64,000 bases of DNA from Hyaloperonospora brassicae (lineage: Eukaryota; Oomycota; Peronosporomycetes; Peronosporales; Peronosporaceae): the NCBI GenBank assembly GCA_947650285.1, contig CANTFL010000851.1, positions 62,001 to 126,000 of the forward strand. The letters run 5' to 3'. A model generated the notes under the pieces. It did no database searches and was not told where the DNA came from. It worked only from the letters and a program-made list of their open reading frames with translations. Positions within the stretch are counted from its first letter, which is position 1. The number at the start of each line of letters is the position of its first letter. Below, piece by piece: positions 40,795-51,729 of the stretch. A program made the translations under genes and the position numbers.

Positions 40795-41295
40795 TGTAGT
40801 GTAGGTTGTTTAGCTCCTAGCCAGAGAAAGGCTTTCTGCTCAGTAAGCAAATCGATTCTTCACAAGAGAACGACCATAGGAGTCGACGAAATTCAGCTCC
40901 AGGTCCTTGTTCAAGGTATCTAAATGGTTCAGTGAATCGACTTCACAGTGTGCTAACGAACCTGTGTCGTTAGTAGACTTGGCTCTCGAATGACCTGAGA
41001 TGCCTTGAGAAGGCACGTGTTTGTATTAGATATAGAGGTCAACTGAACTTTATTTTTTTTATCGAAAACCAACACGTCAGACTTATCGTACTCAACGTAC
41101 AATAATGTGGTACTTAATACATCGCACAAGATCTCAAATTAAATTGTTTGACTCACGCCAGCCCCCAACAACTAATGTGGTGTTCAAATATCAACAAATA
41201 GTGTGGTGTTGTAATATGTTCCATGGATCTCATCTTTGGTGCCAAAAAACCACACTTGATGTGTCGATTATCAACCGACGTGTAACATCGTGACA
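40795..41295 (-). repeat. LTR of element D'
   Basis: About 500 bp, alignable with the B/C LTR. One end has TGTAG...TTTAGCTCC, then come the AGGCACGTGT and GAACTTTATTTTTTTTATCGA motifs, and the other end has CCGACGTGTAAC and ...TGACA. It is clearly older than the B and C LTRs. Directly upstream on the plus strand lies GCTACCAG, the reverse complement of the same TGGTAGC primer-site motif. Confidence 0.75.
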
Positions 41296-41705
41296 TGACA
41301 GCTTTGCAAACGATATTATTCTTTGCAAGGTACGTGTCTTGAACTGATTCAAAATTAAACTGCTGTTTATTAAGGAATTAAAAGTGGTGAAAAATCAATT
41401 TCAGCTAATTGAGTTAAATTTTACTCTCTGATAGAGTTTTCCCGAAACGTATACTTCGTACCGGTAAGTCTTGTCACTCCACTTGTATACTTTACACGAC
41501 AGGCAAGGTCGCTCGTTAGGAGGTCTTTACTAGCCCGTCAAGCTGGGAATCTGGCTCGCACCTCATCAGGAGGGGTCGTGGTGGAAGGTTGGTAGCTGTC
41601 GTGCTCAATACACTGGGAAATATCAAAAGGTGTTCTGGCCATACTTTCCTACCCGATCACATCAAATTAAAGAGTGGCGTGTGGTATCGAATGTTGCACC
41701 AATAA
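41296..41705. other. Short unique stretch between D' and A
   Basis: No gene is visible in this stretch between the D' LTR and the 5' LTR of A. It ends with AATAA, the left half of A's target duplication (41,701-41,705). Before A inserted, this DNA was continuous with 56,985 onward. Confidence 0.6.
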
Positions 41706-42091
41706 TGTAACAGGGTAGTCCGTTACATGAGATTGTCATTAAAACAATCTGACAATAAAGAATATTACATTGAATATTATTTTCATAATATCACAAGACA
41801 TGGTGATATTGTTGGGATGACCGAAGGGTCTACTCATTGGTTGATATCGTGATGATATCAACCCACCAATCGCTGCTAGACGCGCGCAATGGGTGGTGAG
41901 AAGACGTCATCATAAAAATAATTATATTAATACAGTTTTACTTTTACCAAGAGACTAGTCTGACTACTTTGTCTCCTTTCCTTCCTCTGTGTTTCCTTAA
42001 AACACCTAGCAGGGCACTGTCGACCACTGTCGTCAGTGGAAGTATACTCCGTACTGGTCAACCAGTACGTAGTCAACAGTGCCCCGTTACA
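41706..42091 (+). repeat. 5' LTR of element A
   Basis: Begins TGTAAC and ends GTTACA; 386 bp. Compared with the 3' LTR it lacks a block of about 55 bp near 41,920 and differs by about eight substitutions. It contains a 10-bp hairpin at 41,839-41,863 and an 8-bp one at 42,051-42,068. Confidence 0.95.
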
Positions 42092-42093
42092 CC

Positions 42094-42110
42094 TGGTAGT
42101 ACTTTGTAGT
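42094..42110 (+). promoter_or_regulatory. Primer-binding site of element A
   Basis: TGGTAGTACTTTGTAG starts two bases after the LTR. Elements B, C and D' have TGGTAGC(A)(A/C)(T/C)TGTAG-like sequences in the same place. TGGTAGCA matches the reverse complement of the 3' end of canonical eukaryotic initiator tRNA-Met (TGCTACCA), so an initiator-Met primer is likely but unproven. Confidence 0.6.
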
Positions 42111-42312
42111 CCGTCCAAGGACCACAACCCCATCGCTTAACATGTTCATGTTGGGTGATGTAGACGGCGACAGCTTTTACGGAACCCGTGAGAGCTACTC
42201 CTATTTGAGTGACATCGAATGGAGTGCGATCGAACAAATGAGTTTGACCGTTGGCGAGGAAGCCCAATAAGTCATTCTATCCTCAAGGGATAGGGACCAG
42301 CAACATGCCGTC

Positions 42313-43370
42313 ATGAGCAAGTTCTTGCAACGAGAACTTGATGAGTCGCGAGCGCAGGTGACCATGTTACAACAACAAGATCAACAGCGGACCGAAGCAC
42401 TGAGACAACAACAGTCTCAGTCAACAAAGCCGACTCGTGAGCGTCGACGGGAGTCTCTAAAACTAGAGGTCTCCAATTATCGGGGAGTCGAGGAAGACTC
42501 CCTGTTGAGGTGGTTCGTCGAGCTGGACGATGCCATCGATGCTCGTCGCATCGATGATGAGCGAATGCAAGTCTCATTCGCTCCGTCTGATCTGGCAGGA
42601 GAATCCAGAGCTTGGGCTTTGAACCTCAAGTTGCACGATCCATATGTGTTTGGGTCGCTGAGGATATTCAAGACCCTACTCAGTGAGACATTCTAACCGC
42701 CCAGAGCAGAGTTTAGGACTCTTTCGGATCTCCTGCAAATCAAGCAGGGTAAGCGTAAGGTTCACTCTTACGCCCAACATGTACGCTACCTTGCAAGCTG
42801 CATGGTAGCGAACCCTGTGAGTGAGTTTGTGTTTATCACAATCTTCATTCAAGGGCTTTCAGACAGTCCCGTTAGGGATCACCTGTTCCGCTATGAGCCA
42901 AAGACGCTCTCAGAGGCAATCTTCGCAGCGGAGCAAGAAGATTATAGCGTGATACAGTCTCACGCTACGTTGACCCCGCACCTTCCACAGAGATGATTAG
43001 CAGTCGGAGGTCCAGAACCAAAGGACCTCTGTAATGTCGAGAGAGAGGAGCCTCGCCCTGCGAATGACAAGCGAATGGTGAGATGCCATCGCTGTCATAA
43101 ACTGGGACAATACACATAGGAATGCAGTATCCCCCGCTCAGAACCTCGCGGTGATGAGCGCAGTGTTCACCCACCAGCAAGAAGAACTGTAGGGCGAGGG
43201 TCCGTTGCTGTTGCGAAGTCGCAACAGCAAGGTGGACCATCAAAAAACGGTCGGGATCAGTAGGGGCGGAGCGCCCTACTGGTCCAGCAACATCAAGAGA
43301 ATTTGCAAATATCCTGAAGAAGGTTGCTCCCGACACACAATTTCTGTGTGTCTCTGAACCTGGTGATGAG
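42313..43370 (+). pseudogene. gag of element A
   Basis: The first frame (42,313-42,696) codes a Gln-rich, coiled-coil-like N-terminus followed by a typical gypsy capsid start (LLRWFVELDDAID ... RAWAL). A stop at 42,694 interrupts it, and the capsid continues in the next stretch with HSYAQHVRYLASC and FIQGLSDSPVRDHL. The nucleocapsid knuckle reads CHRCHKLGQYT-stop-EC, with Gln in place of the zinc-binding His. Gag assembles the virus-like particle; this copy cannot do so. Confidence 0.85.
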
Positions 43371-43396
43371 GTTCACTCATCACCTTGAAGTAAGAA

Positions 43397-43872
43397 GTGA
43401 CAAAAGACTTGTCACTTCGCGCCCTGGGTGACTGTGGGGCGTCGAACAATTTTGTTCGTCGCCAGTCACTAGAGGCAGGAGGTTTTAACTTCGTGGAGCG
43501 TGAGATCCCTCCAACGAAGATGACGGTGCGCCTAGCGACAGGCGCATCGATCACTTTGAAGAAACGTGTAGTAGGAATCCACTACACGTTAAAAGGCGAA
43601 CAGTACGATGATGATTTATCGTGCTTGACCTGGATGACAAGTTTGATTTCTTCCTAGGACGACCTTGGCTCAGGAAATACGAGCCAAGGGTGAGCTGGCA
43701 GTATCGATCGGTTACGATACCTGCCACTTGTTCCTCATATAACCACCTGACGAATATCTTGGAACGCCCACACTCATGTGAGTGTACTACAAGTGAGTGC
43801 GATGGCATCACTTGTAGTACGGTCGTTAGCACGACTGTACAAGAACACAATATAGTGATCACTACATTGTGA
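43397..43872 (+). pseudogene. Protease of element A
   Basis: The active-site motif reads GDCGASNNFVRR (normally DSGAS), followed by VRLATGASITL and, in a shifted frame, LDLDDKFDFFLGRPWL. That is the usual fold order of gypsy aspartic proteases. The change of Ser to Cys after the catalytic Asp and the frameshift near 43,615 make activity unlikely. The frame contains 10-bp and 12-bp perfect hairpins. Confidence 0.8.
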
Positions 43873-44262
43873 AGAAAGCTCTCCCAGATCCTGTGAATGT
43901 GACTTCCCAGGAAGTAATCGAGACAGTGAATGTCTTTGGTTAATGATGAATCAAGCGTAGGCGCTTACACGCTTGATCTGGTAGTGCCTCCGACACTCAC
44001 TTCGAAGACAACTCAATTGCCGACGCAATAACCGAAACGGTTCTTGCGTGATCTGCGCAGAGTCAATGTCAAGCAGATCTGTGAACTCGTCGCGGAGGAC
44101 GAGTACGTTACCGATATTAGATCAACAACGATGTTTACTGATACCGAGAATGTTCTCAGCATTTAAATGATGGACGAAAGTGTCATCGATGAGAAGACTC
44201 GGGTTGAGCGATACACGTCTCAATCCTGGGAGTCACTTCAGGCAAATCCTTTGTAAAAGGAT

Positions 44263-45200
44263 TTGAACGAATTCAGGGATGTGCTCTCTGAATCCGTACC
44301 TTGCGAGTTGCCTAAGGACAAAGGCACTCGACACGAGATCGAGCTCAAACCGGGCTCAAAGTACTGTGTCATGAAGCAGCGGCCACTGCTTCGTGAACAA
44401 GTACTAGCGATCGACAAGTTCTTTGCCGATCGCTTAGCAGCAGGCCATGTGAGGGAATCAACATCCCCTCACAGCTCTCCGACCTTCTGTGTGCGAAAGG
44501 CCACAGGAGGGTAGCGGATAGTTCGCGCATTCAACAATTTGAATGCTGCAACGGTACCTAGTCAGACGCCGATGCCGATGAAGGATGTAATCATAGATGG
44601 TATGTCAAAGAGTACCATCTTTACGTACATGGATCTGAAGGACGGATTTTATTAGATCCTTATGCGTGAACGGGATGTTCCGTACAAATCATTGAGCACC
44701 CCCAGCGGTATGCTGTGGGAGTGGCTAGTGATGCCACAGGGGCTGATCAATGCCCCTGCGACATTCAACAGATGCGTTACAAATCTGTTGATACCGGTGC
44801 GTGATTTTGCACCGAGTTGCTTCGACGATGTGTTCGTCAATAGCCAAGACATGGATAAAAAGTAGGACCTTGAAGTTCACAGATCTCACGTTCGTCAGGT
44901 TCTTCAACTTATGCGCAAGCATAAGTTGTATGCCAACCTCAAGAAGTGTATATATGCGGCAAGCGAAATACCACTTCTTGGTTGCATCGTCGGCAAACAC
45001 GGCGTCCGCCCTGATCCTGAAAGATCAAGGCGATCACCGACTGGCTAGTGCCAGTCGATGCCAAGGGACTGAGGAAGTTCCTTAGATTAGCGGCGTACTT
45101 GCACAACTACTCGCGCAACTACGCCGAGATGACTGTTCATCTTTCTTGCTTGCTCTAGAAATATGTGAAGTGGTCATGTAACGCTTACTGTCAGCGTTCC
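44263..45200 (+). pseudogene. Reverse transcriptase of element A
   Basis: RT motifs in order: RHEIELKPGSKYCVMKQRPL, FFADRLAAGHVRES, PTFCVRK, FNNLNAATV, FTYMDLKDGFY, LSTPSGMLWEWLVMPQGL, and the catalytic box CFDDVFVNS (FDD in place of YxDD). Next comes HKLYANLKKCIY. In-frame stops occur at about 44,512, 44,653 and 44,863, and frames shift after 45,000. It copied element RNA into cDNA when intact. Confidence 0.9.
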
Positions 45201-45271
45201 TTCGAAAGCATCAAGAAAAGCTTTATGCAATCGCCCATCTTGGCGATTGCAGATCAGGACAGACCTTTCCT

Positions 45272-45655
45272 TTGGTCTGTGACACCAGCGATTTTGCTAT
45301 CGGCTGTGCGTTGATGCAGTATGACACAGACGGCGCAGAGCGCGTCGTCTGCCATCAATCGCGTCAGCTGCAACCAGCTAAACGCAATTACCCAGTGCCT
45401 GACAAGGAATTGCTTGCCATGAAATATACACTGGCTAAGTTCCGGGCCTATCTCTTGGTAGATAGACCGTTCATCGTCTATACGGACCATGCGTCACTAC
45501 GCACGGCCATAAACAGTCCACACCTCTCGCAAAGGATGGCGAGGTGGCTGTCCTCCTTCGCGGAGTAAAACTTCTCCGTCGAGTACAAGCCAGGCCGACT
45601 TAATGTCGTCGCTGATGCATTATCACGTCGGCCCGACTTCGAGCCTACGACTTGA
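45272..45655 (+). pseudogene. RNase H of element A
   Basis: CDTSDFAIGCALMQ, DKELLAMKYTLAKFRAYL, YTDHASLRTAINSPH and YKPGRLNVVADALSRR are the standard gypsy RNase H landmarks. A TAA at 45,566-45,568 splits the domain from the DALSRR box. The frame continues toward integrase. Confidence 0.9.
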
Positions 45656-45670
45656 CTCAACAGTGAGGCC

Positions 45671-47430
45671 TTGCCCACTGTTGCGACACTATCCATCAGT
45701 GTGCCATCGTCGCCGTTATTCGACGACGTGCGACAGGCATACGTAGGATACACGAATCTCCTCCGTTTGATGGGTCATCTTGCGAACCCAGCCCGGAAAT
45801 TCTTGTCGGACTTGCCGGCCCTGTACCGTTCCTCTTTGGATCGGTACACTGCTTGCAACTACCAGCTGTACTATACAGCTGTTGCCGACGACACGTCTCG
45901 TGTCGTCGTTCCCGATCATGATGAATTGCGATTACGCATCATGTTCGAGTGTCACGATGCGCCGTCTGGCGGGCATCATGGCCGAGAAAAGACTTACCTC
46001 ACGGTCAGTCGTGACTTTTACTGGCCCCGCCAGTATCAGTTAATTTGCAAGTATATTCATTCTTGCGAGATCTGTCAACAGGTGAAGCCTAGTCCTTCAT
46101 CCCGTCCACCGTTACAACCTCTGCCGGTCCCGGCAGAGTGTTGGGAGTCCGTGTCCATGGACTTTGTCTTCGGGTTTCCCGAAGAAACTAACAAGAATCA
46201 TGATATTCTTGTCTTTGCGGATCGTTTCAGCAAGCTGGTACATCTTGCTGCAGTCCCATAATCGACCAATGCACACGGTTGTGCGCGTGTCTTCATCGAT
46301 ACTGTGTTTCGACTCCACGGTTTACCCCGTGAACTCGTATCCGACCGTGACCCTCGGTCCATGGCGGCGTTTTGGAAATCTGTGTTCCGCACATTGGAAC
46401 ACGGTTGAAGATGTCAACCTCTGACCATTCTGAGACAGATGGTCAGACAGAACGTGCGAACCGTGTCCTCGAAGAAATTCTTCGTGGATACGTCCACCCC
46501 TTTTCACATTGGAGTGAGTTATTGCCGATGGTTGAGTTTGCCATCAACAACTCCGTGCATGCGTCCACAACGCACACACCATTCTACGTGAATGGCTTAC
46601 GCAACCCGCGTGTTCCCGCCCTCATCCAGAGTGACTCTGAGTTAGGGGGGGACTCGCTCGAGCGAAACCGTTTTGGCTCTTGCTCATCACGCATCACCGC
46701 TCACGCCGATACGTTTGATGCCGATGTCGACAACGTCAACATCGAGTAAATCGAGCTTAGCAGTAGCGATGACGCTGCTGCTACATCAGACAATGATGAC
46801 GATGCTGGGATAATTAACATCGTCAACGATTATTCCAGCAAGGAAGAAGACACCCTTGTTGAAGAAGAGAACGATATCTTAGCAGTGCGCATGAAGCGCA
46901 CTGAAAAACACAACAACGAGTCAGCAGAGAACTTCCTACTGAATCGAGAGGCGGTAGTTCGTTTCGCTCAGGACGCCATCGCAAATGAGGTGGACCGCCA
47001 GAAATGGAACGCAGACAAGAATAGAAGAGCAAATGTTCTTTCATTTAATGTTAACGACCTAGTACTACTGTCTACGGTAAAGTTACCTGGACATGTAGTT
47101 ACTTATGCCGGCAGTAGTAAACTACTGCCGAAATACATTGGTCCCTTTCGTGTGTTGCACCGCAAGGGCAATGCATACATGATCGAATTACCACGCAAGA
47201 TGCGAACATATCCTACGTGTTACGTGGGGCGACTCAGACCGTACTGTCAGTACAAGCCTTCTTCTTCCGATGAAGATAGCCCCCACGTTCAAGAACATCC
47301 ATCAAGTTCTTGCGTTCGCGCTCCGGACGGTCCGTATGGTCGCGTAAATAAGATACATCGGAACTCAACCGATATATCTCCCCGCGACCTGCCGCCAGCT
47401 CGCCAAAGAAGAAGCGGACGTCGCGCATGA
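45671..47430 (+). pseudogene. Integrase of element A
   Basis: HHCC zinc domain: CHDAPSGGHHGREKTY then HSCEICQQVKPS. Catalytic residues: Asp in SMDFVFGFPEE, Asp in LVSDRDPRS and Glu in TDGQTERANRVLEE. The open frame 45,671-46,261 ends in a stop after LVHLAAVP; a shifted frame 46,372-46,749 carries the Glu, and 46,885-47,430 carries the C-terminal GPFRVLHRKGNAYMIELP / YVGRLRPY segment. The integrase inserts cDNA and is followed by the chromodomain. This copy is broken in at least three places. Confidence 0.9.
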
Positions 47431-48837
47431 CCTGCAGCTGTGCGACCGCATACTCAGCGCGGTCCTTCGCACGGTTTGAATCGTGCTCTTTGCGGTACTT
47501 CCGCAAAGATTCAGTCAGAGCGTAACTCCTGTCGCTCTCGTGCTCTAAATCATCGCACAATTCAACGATTGCGCGATCCATCTCGTGAGGATCGATATGG
47601 TGAGCAGAACGATCTGGAGGAGGTCTTTACTCCTCCGCCACATCCTATGGAGGACTCACACGGTGGTCAACGCTTCCTAGTGGAGCGGATCTTGAACCAC
47701 CGTGACGATTCAGGATCAAGGACGCACTAACTCGTCCAGTGGCGGGGGTATCCACCCTCTTGGAACAGCTGCGAGCCCCGCTCCCAGCTGCTGATTGATG
47801 TGCCCGGTCTCGTTCACCATATGACGAGACTCATCCGATTGGTCCGAGGGCCCATCGGTAAATACGCGCTTTTGTCGTTTGTAGACGGATTGCAAGTTTG
47901 CAAACGCGTCCCGCATCTCAGCCAAGATGTGTGCCCTTCCCCAGGGCGAACTTAGGGAATGCACGTCCCTATGTGCACGCTGCGAGTTGTCAACACAGCT
48001 CGCACAAGGATCTTCCCAAGTGAGGCAAGGAATGTCTGCCTCACTCGACAAACGATGCAACCGGTACCTAGCACTGGTTGGCGTTCGCTTTTCACACTTG
48101 GTGCGTACCGCTTCAAGTTTTTAGAGCCACCCTTCTCTTCCAAAATTCTTGACATTTTGGACGAACGCGTTCCACGCTGCCAAAAGCAAGTTCTTGTCAC
48201 GCTTTTGGGTGCCATTATACCATCGATGCCTAAGGAAGGAATCGAGATAGAAGTCTTCTTCAGCGCGGAAGTTACTCGCGCTGGGAGTCAAGTCATGAAG
48301 CTCAGTTGCATCGAATAAAGGAATTCGATGGTGTTGGCTTGTCTCGTGAGACAAGCTATTGATAAGCGTGTCGGGCAAGCGCCACGGGCTTCAGCTAACC
48401 ACGCTTCAATGTGGTACCTGTTTCGGTACCACGGCTTACAGAATGACGATGGCTCTCGCCTTCGTCATCACGCTCTTGCGGGGAAGCACGAGTTGATACT
48501 GATGAGGCATAGTAGTCCTCACCATAGAGTTCATCATCACTGCCGAACAGACTGAAATGCATTTCACGCGTCCGCTCGTTCGACATTGCTCTTGAATATG
48601 ATGAGGCACCGCCGGTGCTCATGATGCCTGTGGAACGTTGCGCGAGTCAGGCACGTCTGACTCGCCATAATTGATGACCTCATTGCCAAGGTCATCATGT
48701 GCACGTGGTGCGATACCGCGAGTGTCTGCAGTACCTTCTGCTGCAGACGGAGAACAAGCAGCAGACGACGAAGCGTCTGCCGCAGAGGCTGGCACAGCAG
48801 CAGGCTGTGTAGTCTTCGAATCACCTCGCATCGACAT
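47234..48837 (-). pseudogene. Antisense frame of element A
   Basis: Opposite to the pol direction, coding-like frames run inward from 12 bases next to B's insertion site. They start with an Ala/Ser-rich N-terminus (MSMRGDSKTTQ), then an acidic part (LFGSDDELYGEDYY), a middle part (FRAEEDFYLDSF; MRDAFANLQSVYKRQ) and a charged, coiled-coil-like end (47,234-47,581). The end lies antisense to the integrase C-terminus. Frameshifts and stops break it. Without B, its ATG would lie about 130 bp inside the 3' LTR. No known family is recognised; element B has an analogous frame. Confidence 0.5.
47668..47815 (+). pseudogene. Chromodomain at the end of element A integrase
   Basis: RFLVERILNHRDD, then a stop codon where chromodomains have a conserved aromatic residue, then LVQWRGYPPSWNSCEP. 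Chromodomains of gypsy integrases steer insertion by reading histone marks. Besides the stop, the usual Trp in NSWEP is Cys. Both changes would abolish methyl-lysine reading. Confidence 0.8.
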
Positions 48838-48849
48838 GTTAACTATGCG

Positions 48850-49312
48850 TGTAGTGGAGCTACACAGCTCCTTAAGTCAGAGGAAGACTTAACGCTATTA
48901 CGAGCAACTTTGGTTCTACGAACCCGACTCAGAGAGTCAACAAGCTCGGAGAGCTTACGGTCCCTGTTCCAGGGGGACCAAACGATTTAAAGAATCACAG
49001 CACAGAGTGCTCAAGAGTAGCTACCTTTACAGGCGTTGCTAGCTCTTCCGATCAAGACGCCTCGCAAGGCACGTGTCTTATGTTGATCAAAAGGGGAACT
49101 GAATTTTTATTTCTTTGATTAACCTAAAAGAACAACGTATTTAACCTGCCCTAAATAACCTCTTAAAAGATCTCGCAATCAATTGATGACAGACATCGGT
49201 CTTCAACAATTGATACACTCACTGTGTTCTAAAATTACTTTATAGGGTAACCCCCTCTCTTGTGTGCACCACACCTATCGTCGACTACCAGCCGACGTGT
49301 AACCCCGTTACA
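48850..49312 (-). repeat. 3' LTR of element B
   Basis: 463 bp, TG..CA bounded; on the minus strand it starts TGTAACGGGGTTACA, itself a 6-bp hairpin. It contains the chain of small inverted repeats (CTCAGAG/GACTC, GAGCT, GGTCCC types) described in findings. Confidence 0.95.
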
Positions 49313-49420
49313 CCCTCCCCCACCAGACTGACGTTACCACCAAACGTCAATCGGCTTCTTTCCTCGAAGAGGTCGGTGTGTGTGTGTGCTTAAACCCGCG
49401 GTTGCTAAACACGAAACACC

Positions 49421-50720
49421 ATGGCATTGCCACCCAACGAGTCTCGGACTCTTTCATCTTACCTCGACTTCGACGAGGGTGTGGACTATGGTAGTGATAC
49501 CAGTGTCCATGGAGATGACGGGATATCATCCCAATCCGCTGTACCTGAGGCTCGTCCTCTTACAGCATCGAATCCGTTCGTTGAACGTGGTGATATCACC
49601 GCGCCAGTGGTGCAGCATCATACAACAGATGCAGATGAGAACATCATCACGAACCCGCTCGACGAGCAACAGCAGCTGATCCGTCAGCGTGAGGAGCGTG
49701 CTCTACGTCGTACTCATACCCAGGAGGTTATTCGAAACCGGAGTGGTTACGTGTTCTCAACACCAGACGTGAGGCAACGCCTCCATCAAACGGAAGGCCG
49801 TTGCCTTTCAACATGGTCCATTGGCCCCGAGGCTACGTCGCCAGAAGATATCGCCTTTCGCAAGGCCTTAAATGAGAGGTATCTCAAACCAGCATATACC
49901 ACGCAAGGTTAGTACCTTGCACACCTTGAGAGTCTTTCTCGTGGTGTTTCGGTTCGACCGATAAAGGGCGTGCCCATCTTGTTGTTTGCTGGCGAACTGC
50001 CCGAGGAGGAGGACAATGAGTTCATCCGTTGGGTGTACCGCAAGCGGCATCTTAGCAGTGTGCCAACGCTGCGGGCCAGCGCCGATGTGGCTGACGTTCG
50101 TCTGGAACGGAAGCTCCGGTTCGAGTATGCCAAGCTCAAGGCCAGAGGCCAGTTGCGTACACGTACGCGTTATGCTCCGGCTACAATGGTAGCCACGGGT
50201 CACGAGCCTAACGTGCGGAGCAACACGCCACCTCCCACCACTATTGGTGAGATGCGTTCTCGCTCGCAAGGCGACCCTGGCCACGATGTTCAAAAACATC
50301 CACGGCGTAAGGGCAGTCCTGCCGAAGGGGTATCTCATACTCCCACGAGTTCTCCGACTCCGGGTACCCTCGCCACTTCACCAGATACTGGTATTGGCCA
50401 CGACGACGACGTCGCTGAAGGATTCTCTCCACATGGAACTGGTGGTTCCCTTGCTCATCGAGCAGCGTCGGTGGCGGTCGGGGTACCGAAGGAGGAGCAT
50501 GAGAAGATGCTCCGTGAGCTGAGTGGTCTCCGAGAGACATTGAATAAGACCCAGAATGAACTCGGCGCGATGCAAGCCCGTGTTTAGGCGTTGGAGTTGG
50601 CCTTAGCCCGTGTGGATGGTCAGCTTGACCTCCTGGTTCGGATACAACAGTCGACGTCAAGGCCTTATTTCCAGGCGCAAGCGCCTCCGAGTTCACATGG
50701 GACGGGTCCCGATACGGCTT
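49421..50720 (+). pseudogene. Antisense reading frame of element B, two stops
   Basis: One reading frame of 433 codons runs opposite to B's pol and is interrupted only by TAG at 49,910 and TAG at 50,585. Its ATG lies 109 bp inside the 3' LTR. The predicted protein has an acidic N-terminus (DFDEGVDYGSD), a Gln/Arg-rich stretch, a central part with LPEEEDNEFIRWVYRKRHL and a heptad-like C-terminus (HEKMLRELSGLRETL). It overlaps the integrase/chromodomain frame antisense from 50,241. Codon use looks protein-like well outside the overlap. No known family is recognised. It is either a degraded extra gene of the element or a captured host sequence. Confidence 0.6.
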
Positions 50721-51702
50721 AAGCAAGCCAACGTAGAACACTGGGTGCGTGCGCAGTTTGCGCGGAAAGTTGAGCGTGTACGCCAATCCCTTCTTAGCGA
50801 TGACCGTGAACGGCCCAATGAAGCGCGGACGCAACTTTGTCTTGAAGACAGCAGAGACTACATTTGTAGGTAGGTTTTTAGCATTGAGTAGAATTTGGTC
50901 TCCGACCTTATAACGTTCAATACAACCTCTGCCTTTAGCATCAGCTTGCTCCTTTTGTCTATCTTGGCTATCAGCCAGTGAATCACGCACGTGTCGTAAC
51001 ACATTCAAGCGCGTTGCGAGAAACTCGCTTACATGTTTATGAACAGTAGCAGGGCTGATATCTGCAAGCCGATCGGCCATCTCTCCCCCACCAAGCCCTG
51101 AACCACGCAGTGGTAGCGTTAACGGAACGCCGAGGGTGTGTGAGACCGTTCACGTAAAACGGAGTAAAGCCTGTAGAGGCATGAACAGCGTTGTTCAACG
51201 CAAACTCAACAACAGGGAGCATCGAACTCCAAAGATTAGGCGTTTCAGCGCAAACACTGCGCAAGATGTCACCGATAACGCGGTTGACTCGCTCGGTTTG
51301 ACCATCTGTCTGCGGATGATCCGCTGTGGACATGTCCAAACGTGTGCCGAGCACCTTGGAGATGGACTTCCAAAACATCCCAGTGAAGCGAGGGTCTCGG
51401 TCAGAGACAATTGCCACAGGCAAGCCGTGTTGTCGAAACACTCGATCGATAAACAGCGTAGCTGTACCTTCACCATCAATGGTATCTGGAACAGCCGCCA
51501 AGTAAGCCATCTTGCTCAAACGGTCAACAAAGACCACAATACCCGTATTGCCTTGCCCATTTTTCGGCAGACCGAACATGAAATCCATGCTGATGGACTC
51601 CCAGCACCCAGAGGGTATAGGGAGACTAGCGAGTGGCGCAACCGCATGAGGTGATGGTTTCACCCGTTGACATGTTTCACGCGTACACACATATGTGCTC
51701 AC
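50241..51702 (-). pseudogene. Integrase with chromodomain of element B
   Basis: The minus frame 51,037-51,702 has TCQRVKPSPH (zinc Cys), the first Asp in SMDFMFGLP, the second Asp in IVSDRDPRFTGMFW and the Glu in TDGQTERVNRVI. A frameshift near 51,080 leads to the 279-codon frame 50,241-51,080 with YKVGDQILLNAKNLP, FIGPFTVIAKKGLAY and a chromodomain (HVERILQRRRRRG, QYLVKWRGYPESENSWE) that keeps its aromatic residues. A stop near 51,730 separates it from the zinc His pair. It is better preserved than in A, but not one frame. Confidence 0.9.
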
Positions 51703-51729
51703 CCATTTGTATAGTTTGGACCACCAATA

